Below, piece by piece: positions 9,913 through 19,523 of a stretch of 64,000 nt of DNA. A program made the position numbers and the translations under genes. Under the pieces are notes generated by a model. That model was not told where the DNA came from. It ran no database searches and saw only the letters and a program-made list of their open reading frames with translations. Source of the DNA: ZC4RG30 sp039929265. GTDB taxonomy: Bacteria > Pseudomonadota > Gammaproteobacteria > Steroidobacterales > Steroidobacteraceae. How positions within the stretch are numbered: position 1 is the first letter of the stretch; each line of letters opens with the position of its first letter. The DNA is taken from assembly GCA_039929265.1 (NCBI GenBank), contig JBDSRN010000067.1, positions 1 to 64,000 of the forward strand, in the 5' to 3' direction.

Positions 9913-12151
9913 CCTGATCCTTGCGCAGCTTCTGGTCCTGCTGTGCGCCCCCGCGCTGGCCACGCAGATCGACTACGACCCGCGCCGTCCGGAAGTGCTG
10001 CGCCCGTGCGATGAACTTGCGCTCCATGGCCAGAAGCCCGAGGCGCGCGAGTGCTACGGGCGCTTGCTCGCTGGCGAACGGGTGGATCCCCTGATCCGGG
10101 CAGAAATCGCCTGGAGCAACGACGATCCGCGTTCCGCGAACGATTACTACCGCGATGCGCAGCGCGGTGCATTCGCGGAGTACGCACGGGTACGCCGCGC
10201 TCGCCTGTATCTGGAGACGCATCAGTACGCCGACGCGGTCGAGCTGCTGCAGGAGGCGGCGAAGCTCGCGCCGCAAGACCCCGAGGTGAAGCTCGCGATG
10301 GCGCAGCTGTTCGCCGACCAGTTCGAAGGGCAGGCGAAGCTGCTGCTGGAAGAGCTGCTGAAAGCAGACGAGAACATGATCGGCGCGCAGGTCCTGTCGG
10401 CGCGCATGAACATCGACGAGGGCAAGTCCGAGCTCGCCGAGCGCGCGCTCGATCGTGCGCAGCGCGGCATCGAACAGCGCAAGCTCGCGCCGCTGGAGCT
10501 GCACACGCTGCGCGCAGCGCTCGAGCTCACACGCGGCGAGACGCTGCGCGGTCCCTGGGTGGAGCGTGCGCTCGCGTACAACCCGCGCTATGGCGACATC
10601 TTCGCCGAGCTCGGGCGAGTGGAGATCATGCGGCGCCGCTATGCCGAGGCGAACGTGTATCTGCAGCGCGCCGTCGATCTGCAGCCTGATCTGTGGGTGG
10701 CACATGCGGAACTGGGCGCGAACCTGTTGCGACTGGGGCGCATCGAGGAGGCGCGCCGGCATCTCGTGCAGGCGTACGCGGGCGATCCGTTCAGCGCTTC
10801 CACCGTCAACACGCTGCGCCTCCTGGATCGCAGCGAGGATTTCGATCTGGTGAGCCTGCCGGATCTAAAGCTGCAGCTCGCGCGCAAGGAGACAGCGGTA
10901 TTGCAGCCGTATGCGACGCTGCTCACGCGGCAGGCGATCGAGACCTTCTCGGCGCGCTACAGATTCAAGCCCACACAACCGATCACCGTGGAGATCTACC
11001 CTGATCACGACGACTTCGCAGTACGCACTGCGGGCCTCCCGGGCATCGGCCTGCTCGGCGTGACGTTCGGTTACCTGGTCGCGATGGACAGTCCCTCCGG
11101 ACGCCAGGCCGGTGAATTCCACTGGGGCAGCACGCTGTGGCACGAGCTGGCGCACGTGTACACGCTGTCGATGACGGGACATCGCGTGCCGCGCTGGCTG
11201 AGTGAAGGCGTGTCGGTATTCGAGGAATGGCGCACCGGACCGACGCCCGGGGTCAACGTGCCGCCGTCGACGCTGGTGGCATTCAGCGAGGGCAAGTTCC
11301 TGCCGATCGACTCGCTCGACTCAGGCTTCATCCGCCCGCAGTACGCCGGCCAGGTGCAGGTCTCGTACATGCAGGCCGGCCTCACATGCTATTTCATCGA
11401 GCAGCGCTTCGGCTTCGACAGGCTGGTGGCGTTGCTCAACGCCTTCCAGACGCGCAACAACACGGCCGCCGCAGTTCAGAGTGCGCTGGGCATCGCGCCG
11501 CGCGCCTTCGACAAGCAGTTCGAGGCCTTCGTGCGCGAGCGCTACGCCCCGATGCTGAACGCCCCGCAGGAATTCACGCGTGCAATGCGCGCGGCAAATG
11601 AAGCGCTCGACAAAGAACAGTGGAACGTTGCCATCGACGATGCACGCAAAGCCGTGCAGCTGTACCCCGAACACATCGGGGCCGACAGTCCGCATCTCAT
11701 GCTCGCGAAGGCGCTGGAGCGCAGCGGTCAGCGCGGGCCGGCGCTCGATGCGCTGCTGGCGTATCGCAAGGCCGGTGGCTGGAATCCCGAGGCGCTGCGT
11801 CAGCTCGCCACCTGGCTCGGCGATGCGAAGCGCGATGGCGAAGCCACCGAGGTATTGCTCGCGGTGAACTACGTTGACCCTTTCGAGGTCACCGGACATG
11901 CCCAGCTCGGCGAGCGCCTGCTTGCGCAGAAGCGCGATGCGGACGCCTTGCGCGAATTCCAGGTGCTCAACGCCATCGGTCCGCACGACAGGACCGCTGC
12001 CAATTTCGGCCTCGCGCGCGCACGCTACGGCACCGGCGACTTCGTCGGCAGCCAGCGCGCCGTGCTCGAAGCACTGGAAACAGCCCCACACTACGCACCG
12101 GCGCAGGAATTCCTGCTCAGACTCGTTGAGGAGCGACGCAAAAATGAATGA
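9905..12151 (+). CDS. TPR-repeat protein with gluzincin metallopeptidase (MA-like) domain
   Basis: A 748-residue exported protein. A signal peptide (LAQLLVLLCAPALA) is followed by tetratricopeptide-type helical repeats (about 80-330), a metallopeptidase domain with HELAH near residue 413 and a downstream SEGVSVFEE that supplies the third zinc ligand Glu, and further TPR-like helices to the C-terminus. The zinc site looks intact, so proteolysis is plausible. GTG 9905 is preceded by a G-rich Shine-Dalgarno (GGGGGGAG around 9892-9899) and overlaps the previous gene by 8 bases; the same 8-base overlap joins it to the MoxR gene. Probably a periplasmic member of the cluster. Confidence 0.82.
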   Translation: MRNLILAQLLVLLCAPALATQIDYDPRRPEVLRPCDELALHGQKPEARECYGRLLAGERVDPLIRAEIAWSNDDPRSANDYYRDAQRGAFAEYARVRRARLYLETHQYADAVELLQEAAKLAPQDPEVKLAMAQLFADQFEGQAKLLLEELLKADENMIGAQVLSARMNIDEGKSELAERALDRAQRGIEQRKLAPLELHTLRAALELTRGETLRGPWVERALAYNPRYGDIFAELGRVEIMRRRYAEANVYLQRAVDLQPDLWVAHAELGANLLRLGRIEEARRHLVQAYAGDPFSASTVNTLRLLDRSEDFDLVSLPDLKLQLARKETAVLQPYATLLTRQAIETFSARYRFKPTQPITVEIYPDHDDFAVRTAGLPGIGLLGVTFGYLVAMDSPSGRQAGEFHWGSTLWHELAHVYTLSMTGHRVPRWLSEGVSVFEEWRTGPTPGVNVPPSTLVAFSEGKFLPIDSLDSGFIRPQYAGQVQVSYMQAGLTCYFIEQRFGFDRLVALLNAFQTRNNTAAAVQSALGIAPRAFDKQFEAFVRERYAPMLNAPQEFTRAMRAANEALDKEQWNVAIDDARKAVQLYPEHIGADSPHLMLAKALERSGQRGPALDALLAYRKAGGWNPEALRQLATWLGDAKRDGEATEVLLAVNYVDPFEVTGHAQLGERLLAQKRDADALREFQVLNAIGPHDRTAANFGLARARYGTGDFVGSQRAVLEALETAPHYAPAQEFLLRLVEERRKNE

Positions 12152-13133
12152 TGATGCCAGCGCACTGGTCCAGACCTTCAACGATCGCATGAATGCCATA
12201 CGCACGCAGGTGCGCCGAGTCATCGTGGGCCAGGACGACGTGGTCGAGCATCTGCTGCTCACGCTGCTTGTCGGCGGTCACTGCCTCATCACCGGCATGC
12301 CGGGCACCGCGAAGACGCTGCTGGTGCGCACGCTGTCCGACGCGCTCGGGCTCACCTTCAAGCGCATCCAGTTCACGCCTGACCTCATGCCGAGCGATGT
12401 CACCGGCACCGATATCATCGAGGAGGACCAGGCGACCGGCCAGCGTCGCTGGAGCTTCGTACCCGGACCGCTGTTTGCGAACGTAGTGCTTGCCGACGAA
12501 GTAAATCGCACGCCGCCGAAGACGCAGGCCGCGCTGCTCGAGGCGATGCAGGAGCTCACCGTGTCCGTGCGTGGCACGACGCACCAGCTCTCGCCGCCGT
12601 TCTTCGTGCTCGCGACGCAGAATCCCATTGAGCTCGAGGGCACCTATCCATTGCCCGAAGCGCAGCTGGATCGATTTCTCTTCAATGTGCTGCTCGACTA
12701 CCTCGCGGTCGAGGACGAAATGGAAGTCGTCGAGCGCAACACCACGCGCACGAGCCCGCTGGTGATCGAGCCCTGCACCAACGCCGAGGAGATCATGAAT
12801 TTCCAGTGGCTGGTGCGTCAGGTACCGGTGGCGGAAGAGATTCGCCGCGCCGCCGTGAACCTGGTGCGCGCCACGCGACCTGCGGAACCCGGCGCGCCGG
12901 AATCGGTGAAGAAATACGTGCGTTATGGCGCGAGCGTGCGCGCAACACAGTTCCTGTGCCTGGCAGCGAAGGCGCGCGCCTTGGTGGCCGGCCGCTATCA
13001 CGTCACGCTTGAGGATCTGCACACGCTCGCGCCGCCGATCCTGCGGCATCGCGTGCTGACCAACTATCAGGCGGAGTCCGACGGCGTGAACGTCGATTCA
13101 GTGCTGCGTGACGTGATTGCCACGCAAGGCTGA
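12144..13133 (+). CDS. MoxR-type AAA+ ATPase
   Basis: A 329-residue cytoplasmic AAA_3 ATPase. Walker A is GMPGTAKT (about residues 51-58), Walker B is VLADEVNR (about 115-122), and the family block ATQNPIELEGTYPLPEAQLDRF-like region follows, then the C-terminal lid. MoxR ATPases act as chaperones for maturation or activation of partner proteins and are typically encoded with VWA proteins, as here. ATG 12144 overlaps the previous stop by 8 bases, with GAGGAG at 12128-12133; the longer open frame upstream is a shadow of the TPR gene. This is the energy-coupling component of the cluster. Confidence 0.94.
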   Translation: MNDDASALVQTFNDRMNAIRTQVRRVIVGQDDVVEHLLLTLLVGGHCLITGMPGTAKTLLVRTLSDALGLTFKRIQFTPDLMPSDVTGTDIIEEDQATGQRRWSFVPGPLFANVVLADEVNRTPPKTQAALLEAMQELTVSVRGTTHQLSPPFFVLATQNPIELEGTYPLPEAQLDRFLFNVLLDYLAVEDEMEVVERNTTRTSPLVIEPCTNAEEIMNFQWLVRQVPVAEEIRRAAVNLVRATRPAEPGAPESVKKYVRYGASVRATQFLCLAAKARALVAGRYHVTLEDLHTLAPPILRHRVLTNYQAESDGVNVDSVLRDVIATQG

Positions 13134-13140
13134 AGTACCA

Positions 13141-14037
13141 GTGCAGTCAGTCCCGCCACAGCTGCTCACACCGGCGACGCTCGCGAGTCTCGCGAACCTC
13201 GAGCTGGTCGCGCGCACGGCAGTGGAAGGCTTCCTCGTCGGACTGCACCGCTCACCGCGATTCGGTTTCAGCCAGGAGTTCAAGGAGTATCGCGCGTACG
13301 TGGAAGGCGACGATCCCCGCTTCGTCGACTGGAATGTGTTCGCCCGCACCGAGCGCACCTACATACGCCGCTACGAAGGCGAAACCAACACGCGACTGAT
13401 GATCACGATGGATGCGAGCGCGTCGATGGGCTACGGCTCGCACTCGGTGACCAAGCTTGGTTACGCGAAATTTCTCGCGGCGGCGCTCGCCTATCTCGCC
13501 TCGCGCCAGCACGATCCCGCCGGCCTCATCGTGTTCGACAGCACGGTTCGGGAGTTTCGCCCGCCGTCGGCGCGCGCCGGATCGTTGAGCGGCATGATCC
13601 ACGCCATTGATGCCGTGCAGGCGGGTGGCAGCACCAATCTCACCGAATCGTTCCGCGCGTTTCACGAGCATGTCTCGCGTCGCGGGCTGGTCGCCGTGAT
13701 TTCCGACCTGTACTGCGATCCGGCCGCGCTCGCGCGCGCTGTGCAGCCGCTCGCCTATCACGGCTCCGACATCATGATCTTCCAGATCCTCGATCCGCGG
13801 GAGCTCAAGCCGGATTGGAATGAGTCCGTAATCCTGGAAGATCTGGAGAGCGGCGAGGCGTTGAACGTTGCACCCGATTATTTCCGCGACAAATATGGCG
13901 CACGCCTGCAGGCGCACCTCGACTCGTTGCGCCGTGCCGCGGCAGGCGTCGGTGCACAGCAGATGCTCATGTCCACCGCCGAGCCGCTGGACAAGGCGCT
14001 GCATCGCTATCTGTCGTTCCGCCAAGGGCGTCCGTAG
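13141..14037 (+). CDS. DUF58 (VWA-like) protein
   Basis: A 298-residue protein with the DUF58 signature GDDPRFVDWNVFARTERTY followed by a VWA-type core whose metal site DASASM is complete (Asp near residue 91). DUF58 proteins are the commonest direct partners of MoxR ATPases. No transmembrane segment is evident, so it is probably cytoplasmic or peripheral. GTG 13141 lies 7 bases after the moxR stop; a TTG at 13117, inside the moxR end, is the alternative. The next gene starts immediately after its TAG stop. Confidence 0.9.
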   Translation: MQSVPPQLLTPATLASLANLELVARTAVEGFLVGLHRSPRFGFSQEFKEYRAYVEGDDPRFVDWNVFARTERTYIRRYEGETNTRLMITMDASASMGYGSHSVTKLGYAKFLAAALAYLASRQHDPAGLIVFDSTVREFRPPSARAGSLSGMIHAIDAVQAGGSTNLTESFRAFHEHVSRRGLVAVISDLYCDPAALARAVQPLAYHGSDIMIFQILDPRELKPDWNESVILEDLESGEALNVAPDYFRDKYGARLQAHLDSLRRAAAGVGAQQMLMSTAEPLDKALHRYLSFRQGRP

Positions 14038-16011
14038 ATGTTTCTCGCGCCCTGGTTCCTCCTCGGCGTGCTCGGCATCGCGTTGCCGCTTTGGTTGCAT
14101 CGCATCGTGCGCGAAAACCGCACGCGCCAGGCGTTCGCTTCATCCATGTTGCTGGAGGCGAGTCAGACGCAGCGCACGGCGCAGCGCCAGTTGCGTTACT
14201 GGGTGCTGCTCGCCCTGCGCATCGCGCTGCTCGTGATTCTCGCGCTCGCCTTCGCGCAACCGCTGCTGCCGTCGCGCGCCGCCGCGGAACTCGCGCGCCC
14301 GCAGTTGCAGGCGATCGTGATCGACAGCTCGTTGTCGATGCAGTCGGGCGGGCGCTGGCAAAGTGCGCTCGATGCAGCGCGCACGCTGCTCGAGAACACA
14401 CGCAGCCCGGATCGCGTCATGCTCGTGAGCGCGTCGGGCGATCGCATGCAAATACTGGGCGGCCCGGTTGCAGCCAGCGATGCAGGCACCCTGCGCGCAG
14501 CGCTCGGGAGCTTGCAGCCCGGCGCCGCTCGGCTCGACTACGGTCTGCTCATGCGTACCGCCGGAAGCTGGCTCGGCAACAGCAATGGCGCCAGTGAGCA
14601 GACCATCACGCTGCACCTCATCACCGATCTGCAGCGCAGCGGCGGACCGTTGCGCTTCGCCGACCTGCAGCCGCCGGCCGCGACTCGGCTGCAACTGCAC
14701 GAGGTCGCGGGTACAGCGGTCAGCGGCAATGCCTGGATCGAGCGCCTCGGTCTTTCGAGCCAGGACAGTCGCCAGGTGCGCGTGCGTGCGGCGGGCAATC
14801 TCGCGCCCGGTCGCGAGGCGGTGCTGTTCATCGACGGGCGCGAGCGCGAGCGGCGCCCCCTGCTGCAGGCGGAACTCCTGTTCGCACCGCAGCGGCTGTC
14901 CGCCGGCATGCATCGCGTCGAGGTGCGCCTGTCGCCTGCCGATGAACTGCCGCAGGATGACGCGCGCTTCGCGGTGATCCGGGCGGGCGATGTCGCCGTC
15001 CTGCTGCTCGCAGCCGACCCGAATGGTGACGACGCAGCCTATTTCTCCGCTGCAGTGGCTTCGGTGAACCGTCCGCGACTGCGCGTGTTGCGCGCCACGC
15101 CGCAGACGCTCGCGCCCGGCGCATTCGATTCTCCGGCGATGATCGTCGTCTCCGATACGGGCCTGCTCAGCACCGGCGCCGTGACGCGACTGCGCGAGCG
15201 CCTGCAGGCGGGCGGCACCGTGCTCGCTACGCTCGGCCCGCGCGCCGTGAGTCGTGGCAGCGATCCGCTCTCCGGCCTCGCGCTGCGCAACGCGGGCAGC
15301 GCGACGGTGCGGGTCGGCAGCGTGGACGACAGTCATCCCGTGCTGCGCGAGGCGCAGGACTGGCGCGCCGCGCGCTTCTTCCGCCACCTGCTGCTCACGC
15401 CGGCGGCGGACGACAAGGTGCTGATCGCACTCGAGGACGGCGCGCCGCTGCTGCTCGAACGTCGCTACGGCAATGGCCGGCTGCTGCTGCTCACCGCGCC
15501 ACTCGACCGCGACTGGAACGATCTGGCGATTTACCCGTTGTTCGTGCGATTCATATCCGATGCCGCGCGCTATCTCAGCGGCGATGCGCAGAGCCCCGAT
15601 GCGCTCGTCGGCACCCCGTTTGCGGCCGGGTTGACCGGAACCTCCGAAGGTCAGATATTCGATCCGGAGGGCCGGCCCGCGCTGTCCCTGTCTGCCACGG
15701 GTACCGCAGCCCGCGTGCTGCCGGCGTCGCCGGGCTTCTACGAGATCCGCGGCAACGAACAGACGAGGTGGCTCGCGGTGAACGTCGATCCGCGCGAATC
15801 CGATCTCAGCCCCCTGGATGCGGCAGCGGTCGCGCGCTGGCAGGCGCTGCGCCCCCGCGTCGCTGCGCGCTCCAACGCTGCCTCCGGCGACGTGCCCGCC
15901 GCGCCGGTGTCAGTCGGACGCTGGCTGCTGTGGGGGCTTGCGGCACTCGCCCTCGCCGAACTGCTGTTCGCAAACCGGCATCTGCGGGTGCGTCGCGAAG
16001 TGGCCCAATGA
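14038..16011 (+). CDS. BatA-like membrane protein with VWA domain
   Basis: A 657-residue membrane protein. The N-terminus (FLAPWFLLGVLGIALPLWLHRI) and a second helix (WVLLALRIALLVILALAFAQPLL) form the double-transmembrane module found in BatA-type proteins. A VWA-like domain with IDSSLSM follows (Asp near residue 95). The rest is beta-rich with GATase-like strands, and a final helix (RWLLWGLAALALAELLF) returns to the membrane. The layout mirrors the first gene of the cluster, suggesting two related membrane-anchored VWA proteins in one machine. Its stop overlaps the next start by 4 bases (ATGA). Confidence 0.85.
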   Translation: MFLAPWFLLGVLGIALPLWLHRIVRENRTRQAFASSMLLEASQTQRTAQRQLRYWVLLALRIALLVILALAFAQPLLPSRAAAELARPQLQAIVIDSSLSMQSGGRWQSALDAARTLLENTRSPDRVMLVSASGDRMQILGGPVAASDAGTLRAALGSLQPGAARLDYGLLMRTAGSWLGNSNGASEQTITLHLITDLQRSGGPLRFADLQPPAATRLQLHEVAGTAVSGNAWIERLGLSSQDSRQVRVRAAGNLAPGREAVLFIDGRERERRPLLQAELLFAPQRLSAGMHRVEVRLSPADELPQDDARFAVIRAGDVAVLLLAADPNGDDAAYFSAAVASVNRPRLRVLRATPQTLAPGAFDSPAMIVVSDTGLLSTGAVTRLRERLQAGGTVLATLGPRAVSRGSDPLSGLALRNAGSATVRVGSVDDSHPVLREAQDWRAARFFRHLLLTPAADDKVLIALEDGAPLLLERRYGNGRLLLLTAPLDRDWNDLAIYPLFVRFISDAARYLSGDAQSPDALVGTPFAAGLTGTSEGQIFDPEGRPALSLSATGTAARVLPASPGFYEIRGNEQTRWLAVNVDPRESDLSPLDAAAVARWQALRPRVAARSNAASGDVPAAPVSVGRWLLWGLAALALAELLFANRHLRVRREVAQ

Positions 16012-19000
16012 GCGCGGCCGCCACACTCGACGGGTACATCGCCGCCGCACGACGCAATCTGCGCGCGCTCATCTGGTCACGCGCGGGCGCGGCCAGCGGC
16101 ATCGGCATTCTTCTATTGAGCGTCGCCGCGGTGTGGTTCCTGCAGCGTCGCGGCTTTCCCGAAACGCAGGTGTGGCTATGGCGCGGCGTGCTCGCGCTGC
16201 TGCTGCTGGGCATCGCGACGATCCTCCTGTGGCGCCCGCTGCAACGGCTCGCGCGTGCGCACGGCGCGAACGAGCTCGAAGCTCGTTCGCCCGAGCAGCA
16301 GGGTCGCATCGTCACATACATGGAACAGCGCCAGCGCGGCGAGCCCTCGCTCTTCACCGAGCTGCTGGCGCAGGATGCACTGAACGTCGCGGCGCGCGAA
16401 GCACCAACGCCTCTGCTGCGACGAGCGCTGCCGTTCGCGGCAGTCGCAGTCGTGAGTGTCGCGGTGATTGCCGCGCTGATGTTTTCGGGAAAAGCCGGCT
16501 GGGGTTATGGCACGCGTCACCTGCTGCTCGGCACCGCGCTGCCTGCCGACGCCGCCTCGCTGCGCAGCCTGCGCGTGTTGCCCGGCAACGCGACCCTGCG
16601 TCGCAACGCGGATCTGCGCGTCACGGCTGCCGCGCGTGGCTTCGATCCGGATTCGGCGCAGCTCATGGTGCGCTTTGACGATGCAAAGGAGTGGGAGCAC
16701 GCGCAGATGCGCGCCCGCGGCGATGGCAACTTCGAGTTCACGCTGTTCGCACTGCACGGGCCGCTGCGCTATCGCGTGAATGCTGCCGGTGTAGAGAGCG
16801 TCGAGCATGTCGTGAATGTGGTGGAGGCACCGCGCATCGACGGGCTGAAGCTCACGTATCACTATCCCGAGTGGACCGGGCTCGAAAATCACATGGAAGA
16901 TGCCTCCCGTGATATCCGCGCCGTTGCCGGCACCGCGGTCGATGTGGAGATCCTCTCGAGCGTACCGCTCACCGCGCCGGTCCTGCTGCTGGACCAGGAT
17001 CAGCCGACGCGTACACAGTCCTCGCTGCAGTCCGACGGCACGCGCAGCACCGGACGTATCGACGTGACCCGGCCGGGGCGCTATCGCATCGCCGCGCGCG
17101 TCGCCAACGAGATCGTGCCGTTGAGCGACGAGTACGAGATCGAGGTGTTGCCAGACCACAAGCCCACCATCGAGATCGTGAAGCCGGGTCGCGACGCGCG
17201 CGCAAGCAGTATCGAGGAAGTGCCGGTGCGCGTGCGCGCCGAAGACGATTTCAAGCTGCGCGACGTGGAGCTGCGCTACGCGGTGAACGGCGGCAAGTGG
17301 GAGGCTGTGAACCTCGCGCGCGGCAAGAAGACGGCCGAAGACACGACGTTGCTGCGCCTCGAGGAGGTCGCAGGCAAGACGCCGCTGCAGCCCGGGGATC
17401 TCGTCAGCTACTACGCTGTCGCGCGTGATCACCAGCAGAGCGTGCAGACCGACCTGTACATGGTGCAGGTGCAAGCCTTCGACCGGCGCTTCACGCAGGG
17501 CGGGGAGGGTGGCGCACAAGGCGGTGGCGGCGCCGCCGAAGAGCAGAACGCGATCTCCGAGCGCCAGCGCGAGATCCTGCTCGCCACCTGGAATCTGCAG
17601 CGGGAGCGCGATGCCGACGACAAGCGCGATGCCGCCTCCACGCAACGTCGCAATGACAGCTCGCGCATGCTCGGTGAGCTGCAATCGACGCTCGCACAGC
17701 AGACCCGCACGCTCGCCGAGCGCACCAAGGCGCGCGCTGGTGACGAGGATCCGCGGGTCGCGGAATTCCTCGGACATCTCGAGCACGCCGCGACCGCGAT
17801 GCAACCGGCCGCCGCGCACCTGCAGGCACGCAAGCTCGACGAGGCGATTCCCGTGGAGCAGCAGGCGCTGCAGCATCTGCAACGCGCCGAGGCGACATTC
17901 CGCGACATCCAGGTCAGCCGGCAACAAGGTGGTGGCGCCGGTGGCAGCGGCCAGCAGGCCGGATCCGATCTGGCTGAGCTGTTCGAGCTCGAGATGGATC
18001 TCGAGAAGAACCAGTACGAAACCGAATCGCGCGGCGGCGCCGAGCAGGCTGCGAAGTCTCCCGAACTCGATGAGGCGCTGCGCAAGTTGAAGGAGCTCGC
18101 GGCGCGTCAGGAGAAGCTCGCGCAGGAAAGCGCTCGCCAGAACCAGACCGCGAAGGAACAGTCGCGCTGGCAGCAGGATCAGCTGCGACGCGAAGCCGAG
18201 GAGCTCAAGCGCAAGCTCGAGCAGCTCGCCCTCGAGGAGCGTCAGCAGCAGCAGGGCGGTTCGCAGTCGCGCAATGGCTCGCAGTCCGGTTCATCCACCG
18301 GCGACGCCAGTTCCCGGCAGGGCGCCGCGAGCGCCGCGCTCGAATCGCTGCAGCCCGCACTCGATCAGATGCGCAACGCCAATGCGCCGGGCACTGCAGA
18401 GCAGGCGGCGAGGCGCCTGCGCGAGGCGCTCGACAAGGTCGATCGGGAACAGTCGGGCGGCGCACAGCTCGCTGCGTCGCTCTACAAGCTCGCGGATGAG
18501 GCCGATCGCATGTCAAAGACGCAGCGTGATGTGCAGCAGCAGCTGCAGGATGCGCTCAGCAAGTCGCAGCGACTGGAGCGCGACCGCGCGCTGGCGCTTG
18601 CTGATACGAAAGGGAAGCTGCTCGAGGAGCTGAACGCGTTGCAGGGTGAGCTGCGCGCGGCGCTCGCTCCAGGCAAGGATGCGCCGCAGACGCGACAGCG
18701 CGTCGGCGAGATTCTTGATGAGCTCGGCAAGTCCGGCGCCGCGACGCGTCTGGGTCGCAGCGCGGGTGAGCTGCAGTCCGGGCGCGCGCGCGAAGTCGCG
18801 CCGCGCGAGGGCCTCATCACCGAGGCGCTGGAAAGACTCGCCAAGGATCTGCACGACGCCTCGCGCAGCGCGGCGCGCGAAGCAGCGCAGGGCGATCAGT
18901 CCGCGTCACCCGAACAGTTGCTCGCAGAGATCGCGGAGTTGCGCACTGCGCTGGCCGATGCGCAATCGCGGCAGCAGCAGGGCCAAGGCCAGCGCCAGTC

Positions 19001-19523
19001 AGCGGGCCAGGGGCAGTCGCAATCTCAACGCGGTGCGCAGGGCAACGCACAAGGCGAGCAACAGGGCGGACAACCCGGCGCGTCCCCGGGGCAGGGCGGC
19101 GGCATGCCGGGTGCGGGCGGACTCGGTGCCTGGAATGCGATCGGCCGACAAGGTGGACCGCACGAAGGTTCCAGCACTCCGCAGGAGTTCGCGGGCCCGC
19201 TCGCCCCGCCGTCGCGCGAGCTGTCGCAGCTGTCGAATCAGCTCGAACAGCTCGAGTCAAAACTGCGCGCGGGCAATCTCAGTCGCGCGGAAATCGACGC
19301 GCTGCGCAGGCTCAATCGCGGCGTGCGCAATCTGCAGGCGGGCGAGCTTGCCGCGCGGGCCGATGCGGTGCGTCGCCTGGTGGAGCGCGTCGAGCTCGCC
19401 GCGCTCGCGGCTGCCAGGCAGGGCAGGCGTGACACGCCGGCCAATGCATCACCGGCTGTGCACGAAGCACCCGCGCAGCGCGAAGCGTCTGAGGAGTATT
19501 ACCGTCGTCTCGGGGGCAGCTGA
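16008..19523 (+). CDS. DUF4175 large coiled-coil membrane protein
   Basis: A 1171-residue protein. Three hydrophobic helices lie in the first 160 residues (IGILLLSVAAVWFLQ, GVLALLLLGIATILLW, FAAVAVVSVAVIAALMF). A beta-rich periplasmic region with Ig-like strands follows to about 500. Then comes a very long charged and Gln-rich helical region (about 530-980, for example around 685-750), a Gln/Gly/Ser low-complexity stretch (about 985-1045), and a final helical part. This matches the DUF4175 family of MoxR clusters. ATG 16008 overlaps the previous stop; 240 upstream bases of open frame are a shadow of the BatA-like gene. Likely the structural scaffold of the system; biochemical role unknown. 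Confidence 0.85.
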   Translation: MSAAATLDGYIAAARRNLRALIWSRAGAASGIGILLLSVAAVWFLQRRGFPETQVWLWRGVLALLLLGIATILLWRPLQRLARAHGANELEARSPEQQGRIVTYMEQRQRGEPSLFTELLAQDALNVAAREAPTPLLRRALPFAAVAVVSVAVIAALMFSGKAGWGYGTRHLLLGTALPADAASLRSLRVLPGNATLRRNADLRVTAAARGFDPDSAQLMVRFDDAKEWEHAQMRARGDGNFEFTLFALHGPLRYRVNAAGVESVEHVVNVVEAPRIDGLKLTYHYPEWTGLENHMEDASRDIRAVAGTAVDVEILSSVPLTAPVLLLDQDQPTRTQSSLQSDGTRSTGRIDVTRPGRYRIAARVANEIVPLSDEYEIEVLPDHKPTIEIVKPGRDARASSIEEVPVRVRAEDDFKLRDVELRYAVNGGKWEAVNLARGKKTAEDTTLLRLEEVAGKTPLQPGDLVSYYAVARDHQQSVQTDLYMVQVQAFDRRFTQGGEGGAQGGGGAAEEQNAISERQREILLATWNLQRERDADDKRDAASTQRRNDSSRMLGELQSTLAQQTRTLAERTKARAGDEDPRVAEFLGHLEHAATAMQPAAAHLQARKLDEAIPVEQQALQHLQRAEATFRDIQVSRQQGGGAGGSGQQAGSDLAELFELEMDLEKNQYETESRGGAEQAAKSPELDEALRKLKELAARQEKLAQESARQNQTAKEQSRWQQDQLRREAEELKRKLEQLALEERQQQQGGSQSRNGSQSGSSTGDASSRQGAASAALESLQPALDQMRNANAPGTAEQAARRLREALDKVDREQSGGAQLAASLYKLADEADRMSKTQRDVQQQLQDALSKSQRLERDRALALADTKGKLLEELNALQGELRAALAPGKDAPQTRQRVGEILDELGKSGAATRLGRSAGELQSGRAREVAPREGLITEALERLAKDLHDASRSAAREAAQGDQSASPEQLLAEIAELRTALADAQSRQQQGQGQRQSAGQGQSQSQRGAQGNAQGEQQGGQPGASPGQGGGMPGAGGLGAWNAIGRQGGPHEGSSTPQEFAGPLAPPSRELSQLSNQLEQLESKLRAGNLSRAEIDALRRLNRGVRNLQAGELAARADAVRRLVERVELAALAAARQGRRDTPANASPAVHEAPAQREASEEYYRRLGGS

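Noticed and set aside
16176..17927. 583-codon minus-strand frame opposite the DUF4175 gene
   Set aside because: Arises from the reverse of Gln/Glu/Arg-rich coiled-coil codons; not a protein-like sequence.
18960..19145. Repetitive Gln/Gly codons considered as a tandem DNA repeat
   Set aside because: The repetition is at the amino acid level with varied codons; no regular repeat unit is seen in the DNA.
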